Source: Caldilineaceae bacterium (GTDB lineage Bacteria > Chloroflexota > Anaerolineae > Caldilineales > Caldilineaceae). From it: a DNA stretch of 64,000 nt. The stretch covers positions 48,646 through 112,645 of the forward strand of contig JAGNDO010000010.1 in the NCBI GenBank assembly GCA_018003515.1. The letters run 5' to 3'. The position numbers were made by a program, and so were the translations under genes. Shown piece after piece: positions 1-8,128 of this stretch. The notes below the pieces were generated by a model. It was not told where the DNA came from. It worked only from the letters and a program-made list of their open reading frames with translations, and did no database searches. How positions within the stretch are numbered: position 1 is the first letter of the stretch; every line of letters begins with the position of its first letter.

Positions 1-84
1 GACGGATCGAACGGATAAAGACGGATCTCTTTCAACAAAAGAAAATCCGTTTTTATCCGTCAAATCCGTTCAATCCGTGTTCTA
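1..84. repeat. CGGAT-rich imperfect inverted repeat
   Basis: The left half carries repeated ACGGAT words and the right half their complements (ATCCGT), separated by a short A-rich centre, so an RNA from either strand would fold into a long hairpin. It lies just past the stop codon of the SorC-type regulator. Close relatives occur at about 33640-33728 and 41810-41893, which makes it one of the dispersed palindrome families of this genome. It may end transcription, but no clean U-tract was seen. Confidence 0.75.
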
Positions 85-88
85 TTTT

Positions 89-1045
89 TCAGACCTCATC
101 CAGTTCCAAAATGGCCTGTGCCGCGTTGCTGTCGGTGATCAGCACATCCAAAAAGCCGGCCCGCAGGGCACCCAGGATGGCGGCGGCTTTGACCCGGCCC
201 CCGGCCACCCCTACCACGGTGCAGGGTCCAGCAGCCAGGGCGGGCAGATCAATCCCAATGCGCCGCCGGTTGACCTCCACGTCCAGCACACGCCCCTGGA
301 TGTCAATATGCACCCCGCACACATCCCCGACCGCCCCCGCAGCCTGCAATTCAGCCATTTCTGCCACAGTCATATAGCCCGCCCGCACCAGACTGGATCG
401 CTCCCGATCCACGCTGCCGATGCCGACCAGGGCATGGTCGGCCTGCATGGCCAGATCCAACACATCCCGCACCTGCCGCCCGGCCATCAATTCGTCCCGT
501 GTGGCCTGGCTGGCCACGATCAACGGGGCGTTAAGCAGGGTTTGCTGTCCGCCCAGGGCTTGAGCAAAGAGCCGGGCCACCTCCGGCCCGTCCGTGTTGG
601 GCGTATTCCCCCCCACCCCGCCGATTAACTGCACCACCCGCACATCCGGGAGCCGCCGCCGCTGCAACGCGGTCACCACCTCATAGACACCTGTGCCCCA
701 CGAGACCCCAATCACGCTCAGATCCTGGATTTGATCAAAATAGGCCGCGCCCAGCCGCCCGATCAGGCGCAACATGCGGGCATAGTCCAGGCTGCTGCGG
801 TCGGCCACATTGACCACCGCCAGCCCAAACCGGCTGCGCAGGGCCGCCTCCATCTCCACCATGCGCTGTAGTGGATAGTTGATGCGGATCTCCACCAACC
901 CCTTCTCGTGGGCCTCGGCCAACATGCGGGAGATGGTAGGCCGGGAATATTCATATTCCTCGGCGATCTCCGCCTGGCTGCGCTTTTCCACATAGTACAG
1001 ATCGGCGATGGTCGCCAGCAGTTGCAGTCGATCTTGGCTGTCCAT
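89..1045 (-). CDS. SorC/DeoR-family sugar-binding transcriptional regulator
   Basis: Protein of 318 residues. Residues about 5-55 form a helix-turn-helix (SQAEIAEEYEYSRPTISRML), and the rest is the phosphosugar-binding domain of the SorC family, with the motif GVSWGTG near residue 113 and a C-terminal GxxK-like segment. The length is normal for the family. SorC proteins usually bind a phosphorylated sugar and repress or activate the adjoining catabolic operon. Here the gene is the last of a minus-strand run after a sugar kinase, an epimerase and a TPP-dependent dehydrogenase, so it probably controls that run. The start has a GGGGGAG stretch just upstream. The effector is unknown. Confidence 0.88.
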   Translation of the reverse strand: MDSQDRLQLLATIADLYYVEKRSQAEIAEEYEYSRPTISRMLAEAHEKGLVEIRINYPLQRMVEMEAALRSRFGLAVVNVADRSSLDYARMLRLIGRLGAAYFDQIQDLSVIGVSWGTGVYEVVTALQRRRLPDVRVVQLIGGVGGNTPNTDGPEVARLFAQALGGQQTLLNAPLIVASQATRDELMAGRQVRDVLDLAMQADHALVGIGSVDRERSSLVRAGYMTVAEMAELQAAGAVGDVCGVHIDIQGRVLDVEVNRRRIGIDLPALAAGPCTVVGVAGGRVKAAAILGALRAGFLDVLITDSNAAQAILELDEV

Positions 1046-1072
1046 GTCTCCCCCGTCTGGTTTGGCGTGCGG

Positions 1073-1177
1073 TGGGAGATTAGGAGATTGGGAGATTGAG
1101 AAATTATGCGATTGGGTCGGTCACCCAACCAATCTCCCAATCTCCCACTCTCCTAATCTCCCAATCTCTTCATCTCT
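1073..1177. repeat. GGGAGATT-type inverted repeat
   Basis: Tandem GGGAGATT/AGGAGATT words are followed, after a short centre, by their complements (AATCTCCC), giving a long imperfect hairpin. It fills the gap between the E2 gene and the regulator gene. The same words recur between many other genes in the window and inside the E2 coding sequence. Confidence 0.85.
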
Positions 1178-2549
1178 ACAAAAGCCGTCCCGGAAATTCC
1201 AACGCGCCCTTCAAGTCGGTTAAAAAACGGCCAGCCAGCGCGCCGTCTATGATCCGATGATCCGACGTCAGGGTAAAATCAGCTTGGGGCCAGACGACGA
1301 TCTGTCCGCTTTCGTCCACGGCGGGTTTAGAGAGAGTGCGGCCCACGGCCAGAATGGCCGCCTGGGGCGGGTTGATGATGGCTGTAAAGCGCTCCACCCC
1401 AACCATGCCCAAATTAGAAATCGTGAACGTGCCCCCGGCCAGATCTTCCGCTTTCAAGCTGTTGGCCTTGGCCCGCGTGGAGAGGTCGGCCAGTTCTCCG
1501 GCGATCTCGGCCAGGCTGCGCCCGTCCGCCCGGCGGATCACCGGCACGATCAGCCCGGCGTCCAAGGCCACGGCCACGCCCACGTTGATCTCCCCCCACT
1601 CCACAATTTCGGTTTTCCCGGAGTCCTCTCGCCAACTGGCATTCACCGCCGGATGCCGGGCCAAGGCCCACGCGCACGCCTTGATCAGCAAGGCCGTCAC
1701 AGTGACTTTAGGGCCATCAGCCCCCCCATCCGCCCGAATATCGGCGATGATCTGGTTGGCCCGCTCCATATTCACGGTCACGCTGGCGGTGAACTGGGGG
1801 ATCTCCTGCACGCTGGCGGTCAGCCGGGCGGCGATGGTGCGGCGCATGGCCGTGAGGGGCACGATGCGGCGAATGGCTGGGTTGGGTGAGGGGAGATTGG
1901 GAGATTGGGAGATTAGAGATTGGGAGATTAGAGATTGGGCTTGGGCCGCAACGTCTTTGGATTGGATGCGGCCGCCTGGGCCACTGCCAGAGACAGCGGC
2001 CAGATCCACGCCCATCTCCCGGGCCAGCCGCCGGGCCGCGGGCACGGCGCGGATCTCCCCTTCGACAGGCTCAGAGAGCGAGGGTGGGGCAGGACGATCC
2101 GCCAACAGCCCGGCTACGTGCCGCTCCACATCTCCTTTGGTGATGCGAGGGCCGTCCGCGGAGATGGCTGCGGGATCTACGCCGTAGGCGTCGGCCATCT
2201 GTTGGGCCACGGGGGTGATGGGTTTGTTGATATGTTGATTGGTTGATTTTTCGGGTATGGAGATTGGGAGATTGGGAGATTGGGAGATTGGTTGATCGGG
2301 CAGGGTCTCGCCGGGCATGAGGATATAGGCGATCACCTCGCCGATGGGCACGGTGACGCCAGGGCCAATACGGATGCCTTGGAGAATGCCGGACGCCGGG
2401 GCCTCGACCTCCATGTTGACCTTGTCGGTCTCGACTTCCAGAATCGGCTCGCCCTTTTCCACCGCGTCACCGTCGTGATGCAGCCAAGTGGCAACCGTCC
2501 CTTCTTCTTGATCCATGCCGAATTTGGGCATGATTACTTTTTTGGGCAT
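1176..2549 (-). CDS. Dihydrolipoamide acyltransferase, E2 of a 2-oxo acid (or acetoin) dehydrogenase complex
   Basis: Protein of 457 residues counted from the Met that begins MPKKVIMPKFG, the canonical start of a lipoyl domain; the open frame extends upstream but only through repeat sequence. Domains in order: one lipoyl domain (residues 1-80, lipoylated Lys about 43 in VETDKVNMEV), two peripheral-subunit-binding domains (about 120-155 and 185-220), and the catalytic acyltransferase domain ending with SDHRIIDG. It transfers the acyl group made by E1 to CoA. All three interdomain linkers look like translated intergenic repeats: GGGAGATT and AATCAACC words before the first binding domain, a CTTCGACAGGCTCAG-like word between the binding domains, and GGGAGATT words before the catalytic domain. 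No E3 gene is present in the window. Confidence 0.93.
   Translation of the reverse strand: MPKKVIMPKFGMDQEEGTVATWLHHDGDAVEKGEPILEVETDKVNMEVEAPASGILQGIRIGPGVTVPIGEVIAYILMPGETLPDQPISQSPNLPISIPEKSTNQHINKPITPVAQQMADAYGVDPAAISADGPRITKGDVERHVAGLLADRPAPPSLSEPVEGEIRAVPAARRLAREMGVDLAAVSGSGPGGRIQSKDVAAQAQSLISQSLISQSPNLPSPNPAIRRIVPLTAMRRTIAARLTASVQEIPQFTASVTVNMERANQIIADIRADGGADGPKVTVTALLIKACAWALARHPAVNASWREDSGKTEIVEWGEINVGVAVALDAGLIVPVIRRADGRSLAEIAGELADLSTRAKANSLKAEDLAGGTFTISNLGMVGVERFTAIINPPQAAILAVGRTLSKPAVDESGQIVVWPQADFTLTSDHRIIDGALAGRFLTDLKGALEFPGRLL
1885..1936 (-). repeat. GGGAGATT repeat translated in frame inside the E2 gene
   Basis: Five GGGAGATT/TAGAGATT words lie inside the E2 frame and encode a linker reading SLISQSLISQSPNLPS between the second subunit-binding domain and the catalytic domain. 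The same DNA words are non-coding in many other gaps. Confidence 0.85.
2226..2294 (-). repeat. AATCAACC and GGGAGATT repeats translated in frame inside the E2 gene
   Basis: A GTTGATATGTTGATTGGTTG stretch followed by GGGAGATT words encodes the linker between the lipoyl domain and the first subunit-binding domain. The residues read PISQSPNLPI and then KSTNQHINKPI. Both word families occur elsewhere as intergenic DNA. Confidence 0.85.
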
Positions 2550-2576
2550 GGGTGTGTGTTCCGTGTTATGTAAAAA

Positions 2577-2671
2577 CATCGAGTATCGTGTGTCGAGTAT
2601 TTTTGGTAGGTCGAGAAGATCCAAGGAGCTATCCACCACGCTAAATACTCGATACACGATACTCAATAGCT
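2577..2671. repeat. TATCGAGT-type inverted repeat
   Basis: The left arm has ATCGAGTATCGTG and the right arm ACACGATACTC, around an unrelated centre of about 50 bases. It lies between the fused E1 gene and the E2 gene. At least eight relatives are scattered through the window. Confidence 0.8.
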
Positions 2672-4762
2672 CTAAATCTCGTAGCGCACCAACTTGCGCA
2701 CCGCGGCCACCATCTCCGCCACCTGGGGGACCATGGCCCGTTCCAAGTTGCGGTTGTAGGGCGGCGGGCACTCCGCGCCGCCCAGGCGCACGATGGGGGC
2801 TTCCAGATAGGCGAAGGCGTCACTCTGGGCGATGAGGGCGGCCATTTCGCCGCCGTAGCCGCCGATCAGGGGGGCTTCGTGGGCGATGATCAGCCGCCCG
2901 GTCTTCTTGACCGAGGCGATGAGGGTCTCGGCGTCGTAGGGCTTGAGGGTACGGGGGTCCACGACCTCCAGGTCGATGCCCTCTTGGGCCAGAATCTCGG
3001 CGGCCTCCAAGGCCCGGGGGACCATGACGCCGATGGCGATCAGGGTGGCGTCCGTGCCCGTGCGCTTCACATCCGCCTTGCCCAGGGGGATGATATACGG
3101 TTCGACCGGGACCGGACCGCTCAATTTGTAGAGCAGCTTGCTCTCCACAAACATGACCGGGTTGTTGTCGGCAATGGCGGCCAAGAGCAACCCCTTGGCA
3201 TCATAGGCCGTGCTGGGCATGACCACTTTGAGGCCGGGCACGTTGACCAGCAAGGACTCCAAGCTCTGGGAATGCTGGGCCGCCGCGCCCGTCCCCGACC
3301 CGGCGGGCATGCGCAGGACCATGCTGACGCAGGCTTTACCGCCAAACATATAGCGAATCTTGGCCCCCTGCAAGACGATCTGCTCCATGGCCAGGGTGAC
3401 GAAATCCATGAACTGCATTTCGGCAATCGGCCGCATCCCGGTCATCCCCGCGCCGATGGCCGTGCCGGCGATATTGTTTTCGGAGATGGGGGTATCCCGC
3501 ACCCGCTCGGACCCGAACTCGTCTATCAGCCCCACGGTGACGCCGAACGCGCCGCCATAGATGCCGATGTCCTCGCCCAGCATGAAGACCTTCTCGTCCG
3601 CGGCCAGAGCGCTGTGCATGGCCTCCCGCAGGGCCTGGGCATAGGTGATCTCCCGCTGGCCGGGGTCCGGGTTGATGGGCGTGGCCGCTCCCAGCTTTTG
3701 GGCGGCCCAGGCGGGCAACAGCCGGTCCGGATCCCGTTCCGCCGGGTCGATGAAATAGACATCCTCGGTCAAGGTGGAGAGATCCGGCTCCGGCTCGCCG
3801 TCGGCGTAGTCGATGGCGGCGTCCAGTTCGGCTTCCACCCGCTCGTCGTAAGCGTCGGCCTCATCTTGGCTGAGGAGCTTTTGGGCCACGAGCCAATTTT
3901 GCAGGCGCACGATGGGGTCTTTTTCTCGCCACTCGTCCACCTCGGCCTTGGTGCGATAGAGTTCTTTGTCGCTCTTGGAATGGCCTCGATAGCGATAGGT
4001 GACCAATTCCAACAGGGTCGGCCCGTCTCCCCGGCGCGCCCGCTCCACGGCCTCTGTGGCCGCCTTGTGGACCGCCAGCACGTCCATGCCGTCCACGCTG
4101 AAACCGGGCATGCCATAGGCCACGGCCCGCTGGGAAACCTGGGGCACAGGAATCGAAAAAGACGATGGCATGGACATGGCGTATTGGTTGTTCTCGCACA
4201 CGAAGACCACGGGCAGCTTCCAGATGGCGGCCATGTTCAGGCTTTCGTGGAAGTTAGCATTGTTGGCCGCGCCGTCGCCAAAGAAGGAGACCACCACTTT
4301 GCCGCTCTGCTGCAACACGGTGCTCAACCCTGCGCCCACGGAGAGGGGAATGCCGCCGGAGACAATGCCGTTGGCCCCCAGACTGCCCAGGGAGAGGTCG
4401 GCCATGTGCATGGAGCCGCCCTTGCCGTGGCAGACCCCGCTGGCCTTGGCCAGCAACTCAGCCATCATCCCCTGGACATCCTGGCCTTTGGCGATGGCGT
4501 GGCCGTGGCCCCGGTGGGTGGAGGTGATCTGGTCGTCCGGGCGCAGGGCGGCGATGGTGCCCACGGCCGTGGCTTCCTGGCCAATGCACAGGTGCATGGT
4601 GCCGTGGACCTTGCCGGCCGAATATTGTTCGAAAGCCGCCTCTTCGAACTGGCGGATCAGCTTCATTTTATAGAGCATCTCTCGCAGGGCTTCCGGGGAA
4701 AGATCGATCTTGTCCAGGGTCCAGGGGAGGGTGGGGGGGGTGATCAGGGTTTGCGCAACCAT
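2672..4762 (-). CDS. Fused E1 alpha/beta TPP-dependent dehydrogenase (pyruvate or acetoin dehydrogenase type)
   Basis: Protein of 696 residues that joins two normally separate subunits. Residues about 1-335 are E1 alpha, with the TPP motif [15 protein letters not shown] (about 161) and the phosphorylation-loop-like RYRGHSKSD. Residues about 370-696 are E1 beta, with [15 protein letters not shown] and a C-terminal transketolase-like domain. The enzyme would decarboxylate a 2-oxo acid, or cleave acetoin, and pass the acyl group to the E2 encoded directly downstream. The segment [20 protein letters not shown] and the GDGAAN context resemble acetoin dehydrogenase alpha as well as pyruvate dehydrogenase, so the substrate is open. 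The start at 4762 has GAGGAAAAGT before ATG; the open frame upstream of it is palindrome and epimerase shadow. Confidence 0.93.
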   Translation of the reverse strand: MVAQTLITPPTLPWTLDKIDLSPEALREMLYKMKLIRQFEEAAFEQYSAGKVHGTMHLCIGQEATAVGTIAALRPDDQITSTHRGHGHAIAKGQDVQGMMAELLAKASGVCHGKGGSMHMADLSLGSLGANGIVSGGIPLSVGAGLSTVLQQSGKVVVSFFGDGAANNANFHESLNMAAIWKLPVVFVCENNQYAMSMPSSFSIPVPQVSQRAVAYGMPGFSVDGMDVLAVHKAATEAVERARRGDGPTLLELVTYRYRGHSKSDKELYRTKAEVDEWREKDPIVRLQNWLVAQKLLSQDEADAYDERVEAELDAAIDYADGEPEPDLSTLTEDVYFIDPAERDPDRLLPAWAAQKLGAATPINPDPGQREITYAQALREAMHSALAADEKVFMLGEDIGIYGGAFGVTVGLIDEFGSERVRDTPISENNIAGTAIGAGMTGMRPIAEMQFMDFVTLAMEQIVLQGAKIRYMFGGKACVSMVLRMPAGSGTGAAAQHSQSLESLLVNVPGLKVVMPSTAYDAKGLLLAAIADNNPVMFVESKLLYKLSGPVPVEPYIIPLGKADVKRTGTDATLIAIGVMVPRALEAAEILAQEGIDLEVVDPRTLKPYDAETLIASVKKTGRLIIAHEAPLIGGYGGEMAALIAQSDAFAYLEAPIVRLGGAECPPPYNRNLERAMVPQVAEMVAAVRKLVRYEI

Positions 4763-4790
4763 ACTTTTCCTCGTCAAATGAGTATTGTTC

Positions 4791-4885
4791 TCGTTCCCAC
4801 GCTCCGCGTGGGAATGCAACTGGGCGCTCTGCGCCCCTCGGCGCAGAGCGCCAAAAAGCGCTCCCACGCAGAGCGTGGGAGCGAG
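4791..4885. repeat. CGTTCCCACGC-type palindrome with GC-rich inner hairpin
   Basis: Outer arms TCGTTCCCACGCTCCGCGTG and its near complement enclose an inner GGCGCTCTGCGCC hairpin. It sits between the epimerase and the fused E1 gene. Relatives are at 36285-36393, 49962-50060, 50520-50622 and 61604-61705. Confidence 0.85.
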
Positions 4886-4886
4886 A

Positions 4887-5645
4887 CTAAGTGGTTTCAG
4901 CCAACCTTCGCAGGTGGCGGATGTTGGCGGCCACTCGCTCGTCTTCCGCCGCGCCTGTGGGGTTGACATCGAAGATGCCCGTGCCAACCACCAGGAAGTC
5001 CACGCCCGCGGCCACGGCATCGGCCACGGTCTCTTCGCCCACGCCCCCGTCCAGGCCGATGGGGAAGGTGAGATCATGCTCGGCGCGGTAGGCGCTGGCC
5101 CAGGCGGCCTTGTCCAAAGAACGGCGATCAAAGCTCTGGCCCCCAAAGCCGGGTTCGACGGCCATGATCAACAATAGATCGACCTGGGGCAGGAAACCAG
5201 CCAAATCTTCCACCGGACGGCTGGGGTTGACCGCCACCCCGGCCAAGCCGCCCTGGGTTTTGATGGCCGCCAAGGTGCGGGCCAGATCCGGCGTGCAGTC
5301 CTCTTGCACGATGATCAGATCCGCCTCGGCGAAGAGGGGGAGGCTGGCGTCCGGGTCGGCCACCTCCAGATGCACATGCAGGGGCAGACAGGTGACCCGG
5401 CGCAGATCCGCCACGGTCTTGGGGCTGAAGGCAAAGTTGGCCACATAGCCGCCGTCCATCACGTCGATGTGCAGGGAATCTGCGCCCGCGGCCTGGGCCT
5501 GGGCCACCAATTCGCCCAGGCGCATCTGGTCCGCGGCCAGGATAGAGGGGCTTATGTGGGGGGTGGGGATTGGGGATTGGGGATTGGGATCGGCACCCAA
5601 TCCCCAATCCCCAATCCCTAATCCCCGGTCACTGACTTGCGACAT
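4887..5645 (-). CDS. rpe: Ribulose-phosphate 3-epimerase
   Basis: Protein of 252 residues that interconverts ribulose 5-phosphate and xylulose 5-phosphate. Family signatures are [14 protein letters not shown], the metal-binding and catalytic [10 protein letters not shown], and DGGVGEETV near the phosphate site. The TIM-barrel normally begins at about ISPSIL, but the only available ATG is 28 codons upstream and the intervening codons are a translated GGGGATT repeat (residues reading [10 protein letters not shown]). The ATG lies within the end of the kinase gene, overlapping it by 17 bases, which suggests translational coupling. A non-ATG start nearer ISPSIL cannot be excluded. The context suggests use in a pentose or pentulose catabolic operon. 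Confidence 0.9.
   Translation of the reverse strand: MSQVSDRGLGIGDWGLGADPNPQSPIPTPHISPSILAADQMRLGELVAQAQAAGADSLHIDVMDGGYVANFAFSPKTVADLRRVTCLPLHVHLEVADPDASLPLFAEADLIIVQEDCTPDLARTLAAIKTQGGLAGVAVNPSRPVEDLAGFLPQVDLLLIMAVEPGFGGQSFDRRSLDKAAWASAYRAEHDLTFPIGLDGGVGEETVADAVAAGVDFLVVGTGIFDVNPTGAAEDERVAANIRHLRRLAETT
5556..5633. repeat. GGGGATT inverted repeat overlapping the start of rpe
   Basis: Repeated GGGGATTGG words are followed by CCAATCCCC words. The palindrome covers the first codons of rpe and reaches the end of the kinase gene, so it is translated as an N-terminal tail. The same family appears inside and after the Elp3 gene. Confidence 0.85.
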
Positions 5646-7176
5646 GGCGCACCGTTTCGTGGATCATTTCCTGCAAGGGTGGATAGGTGGCGATGTATTG
5701 GTCCACGAAGAATTTGTACTGTTCGTGGGCGTCGGGGTTGGGGTCGATACGTCCGGCGGCGCGCACCATTTGGTCCGCGGCGGATTGGGTGTCGGCATAG
5801 ACCCCCGCGGCCACGGCCCCCAGGATGGCCGAACCGAGACACGGCCCGTCGGTCACTTCGGTCAGGAGGATGGGCACATTGGCCACGTCCGCGTGGATCT
5901 GCATCCACAGGGGGCTTTTGGTGGGGCCGCCGGCGGCCACCAACTCGGTCAACTCGTAGCCCTCTTGGCGGAAGGTGCGGAAGATGTGCTCGGAGCCATA
6001 ACAGATGCCTTCGATGATGGCCCGGAAGAGGTGGCCCGTGGTGTGCTTGAGCGTGAAGCCCCGCATGATGCCCCGGGCTTCCGGGTCCACGTAGGGGGTG
6101 CGGTTACCCTGCCAATAGTCCAGCACTACCAGCCCTTCGGAGCCGATAGGGATCTGGGCGGCCATCTCGTTGAGGACGGTATAGGTGTCCACGCCCCGCT
6201 GGGCGGCCAAGGCGGCCTCCTTGCCGGCGAAGTTCTCCTTGAACCATTTGACCACGGAGCCGGTGGAGATCTGGCCGCCTTCGACCGTATATTGGCCGGG
6301 GACGACGGCGTCGGTGTATGTCCCAAAGATGCCCTTGGCGTGAAACTTGGTGGCACTCTGGCCCAGCATGAGGTGGGACGAGCCGGTGATGAAGGCCATC
6401 TTGCCGGGGGTCAAGACATTCAGCCCCACCATAGCCACGAAGGCGTCTGCGCCCCCCTGGGCTACGGGAATGCCTGGGTTTAGCCCAAACTCGGCAGCAA
6501 CGTCGGAGCGAAGGACGCCGGCCACCTCTCCCATATCCAAAATGCGCGTGGGAAATTTTTCAACAATATCCCCCAGACCAATGCCGTCGTAAAAGCTCTG
6601 GGAGAAGCCGCCCTCGTCCCGGTCATAATACCAGCGGATGCTGGTGTTGTTGATGCTGCCGGTCCACTCCCCGGTCAGGCGATAGGTGAGCCAGTCGATG
6701 GCTTCGCCAAAATATTTGGCCTTGGCATAGGTTTCCGGCTCGTTTTCCTTGATCCACAGGGCCTTGCTGGGCAGCCATTCGGCGGAGACATTGCCGAAGC
6801 CGTTGTATTTGAGCATGGGGTGGCCGGATTGGGCGATGCGGGCCGCCTGATCCGCCGAGCGCACGTCCATCCACAGGAGGCAGGGGCGCAGGGGGTCGTG
6901 GTTGGCGTCAAAGGCCATCACCGTGCAGGAGGTGGCGTCCGTGCCGATGCCGATGATGGACTCCGGGGCCACGCCGCTCTCGCTCATGGCCCGGCGCACG
7001 GCGATCACCAGGGCGTCCCACCATTCGTCCGCCCGCTGCTCCGCCCAGCCGGGCCGGGGATGGCGCAGGGGATAGGCCGCGGACGTGAAGATCAGCGGCC
7101 TGCCGTCCAGGGTGAAAATGCCGACCCGCACGCTTTCCGTGCCGTAATCAATGCCCATCACAACCTGATCTGTCAT
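5629..7176 (-). CDS. FGGY-family carbohydrate kinase, probably a pentulose/pentitol kinase
   Basis: Protein of 515 residues of the sugar kinase/actin fold. It begins MGIDYGTESVRVGIF (phosphate-1 loop), has GTDATSCTVMAFD near residue 90, and a C-terminal ATP-binding domain with VAAGGPTKSPLW and CLGSAILGAVAAG. It phosphorylates a sugar such as a ketopentose using ATP. The immediately following epimerase fits a product such as xylulose or ribulose 5-phosphate. The sequence resembles the ribulokinase/D-ribulose kinase side of the family as much as xylulokinase, so the substrate is not assigned. GGAAAGGGAAGACC precedes the ATG. First gene of the minus-strand operon. Confidence 0.9.
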   Translation of the reverse strand: MTDQVVMGIDYGTESVRVGIFTLDGRPLIFTSAAYPLRHPRPGWAEQRADEWWDALVIAVRRAMSESGVAPESIIGIGTDATSCTVMAFDANHDPLRPCLLWMDVRSADQAARIAQSGHPMLKYNGFGNVSAEWLPSKALWIKENEPETYAKAKYFGEAIDWLTYRLTGEWTGSINNTSIRWYYDRDEGGFSQSFYDGIGLGDIVEKFPTRILDMGEVAGVLRSDVAAEFGLNPGIPVAQGGADAFVAMVGLNVLTPGKMAFITGSSHLMLGQSATKFHAKGIFGTYTDAVVPGQYTVEGGQISTGSVVKWFKENFAGKEAALAAQRGVDTYTVLNEMAAQIPIGSEGLVVLDYWQGNRTPYVDPEARGIMRGFTLKHTTGHLFRAIIEGICYGSEHIFRTFRQEGYELTELVAAGGPTKSPLWMQIHADVANVPILLTEVTDGPCLGSAILGAVAAGVYADTQSAADQMVRAAGRIDPNPDAHEQYKFFVDQYIATYPPLQEMIHETVRHVASQ

Positions 7177-7197
7177 GGTCTTCCCTTTCCAAAATTA

Positions 7198-7211
7198 TGC
7201 ACATCCGTGCA
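7198..7211. promoter_or_regulatory. Candidate operator palindrome
   Basis: TGCACATCCGTGCA is a perfect 5-base inverted repeat with a 4-base centre, lying in the presumed 5' untranslated region of the kinase operon between its promoter and ATG. That position and symmetry fit a repressor site for the SorC-type regulator encoded at the end of the operon. Inference only. Confidence 0.4.
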
Positions 7212-7238
7212 ACGGATTAACATTTGTGCTATAATAAA

Positions 7239-7267
7239 AAGATACCTCACATCGCCCAGACTGTCAA
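7239..7267 (-). promoter_or_regulatory. Probable sigma-70-type promoter of the kinase operon
   Basis: On the minus strand, a perfect TTGACA (7262-7267) is followed after 17 bases by TATCTT (7239-7244). Transcription would start near 7232, about 56 bases before the kinase ATG. Confidence 0.6.
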
Positions 7268-7346
7268 CATGAGGGCAGAAGCCGCAGGCAAAATCACCCC
7301 ATTCACCCGATAAACTAAGCTAAAAAATAATCCAAAGGAGCCACCT

Positions 7347-7952
7347 ATGACTCAACCCATCCTCCCCGGTATGCCGGGTAAAATGCAGTGGACGCATCCG
7401 CCCGTTGAATGGCAGACGGAAGACGGCGCGCTGACCGCCACCGCCGGACCGCTGACGGATCTCTTCACCTCCCCCGGCGGGGATGCGCCGGTCAACAATT
7501 CGCCCCGGCTGTTGGCCCAGGTGGCCGGGGACTTTCTGTTCAGCGCCCGGGTCATCGTGGACTTCCGGGCCAAGTTTGATGCTGGGGTGCTGATCCTCTA
7601 CGCCGGGCCGGATGTCTGGGCCAAGCTCTGTTTTGAGTTTTCGCCCCTGGATGAGCCGACCGTGGTCTCCGTGGTGACCCGCGGGCTGTCCGACGACTGC
7701 AATTCGGTCGTCATGCCCAGCAACCAGGTCTATTTGCGGGTGGCGCGCATGGGGGATGCCTTTGGCTTCCACTATTCCGTGGATGGAGTCATTTGGCACA
7801 TGGTGCGCTATTTCAGCCTGGGCGAGCTTGGGGAAGCGGGGATCGGCGTGGGGGTCTCGGTGCAATCGCCGACTGGGGAGGGGTGTACGGCGGTCTTCGA
7901 CCACCTAGCGTTCAGTCGCCACACCTTGGGCGACATGCGCAGTGGGGAGTAG
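7347..7952 (+). CDS. DUF1349 domain-containing protein (concanavalin-like fold)
   Basis: Protein of 201 residues spanning almost exclusively a DUF1349 domain, recognised by LFTSPGGDAPVNNSPRLL near the N-terminus, FDAGVLILYAGPDVWAKLCFE and RVARMGDAFGFHYSVDG. This family has a jelly-roll lectin-like fold, and its best-known eukaryotic member is annotated as a regulator of enolase; no catalytic role is established. There is no signal peptide. AAAGGAG lies eight bases before the ATG. It heads a plus-strand group with an aldolase and an aldo/keto reductase, so a carbohydrate-related role is possible. Confidence 0.85.
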   Translation: MTQPILPGMPGKMQWTHPPVEWQTEDGALTATAGPLTDLFTSPGGDAPVNNSPRLLAQVAGDFLFSARVIVDFRAKFDAGVLILYAGPDVWAKLCFEFSPLDEPTVVSVVTRGLSDDCNSVVMPSNQVYLRVARMGDAFGFHYSVDGVIWHMVRYFSLGELGEAGIGVGVSVQSPTGEGCTAVFDHLAFSRHTLGDMRSGE

Positions 7953-7977
7953 GGGAAACAGGACAGGCGGCAAAAAT

Positions 7978-8075
7978 CCAGGCATGACTCTGACGCAGAG
8001 AATTCGCAAAGATTCGCAGAGGAAAACACCTTCTTTCCTTTGTGATCTTTGTGATCTCTGTGGTGATCAATACAA
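7978..8075. repeat. Dispersed repeat (CTTTGTGATCTTTGTGATC family)
   Basis: This stretch holds GCAGAGAATTCGCAAAGATT-like words followed by CTTTGTGATCTTTGTGATCT. A close relative lies at 33530-33606. It fills the gap before the aldolase gene and has no convincing open frame. Confidence 0.65.
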
Positions 8076-8128
8076 ATTTACCCAAAACCTTATTCGCGCC
8101 AACTAACCCAAAAAGGAGAAACAAACCC

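Noticed and set aside
2879..4966. 695-codon open frame on the plus strand opposite the fused E1 gene
   Set aside because: Rich in His, Gly and Gln with no family features; it mirrors the codon pattern of the real gene in GC-rich DNA.
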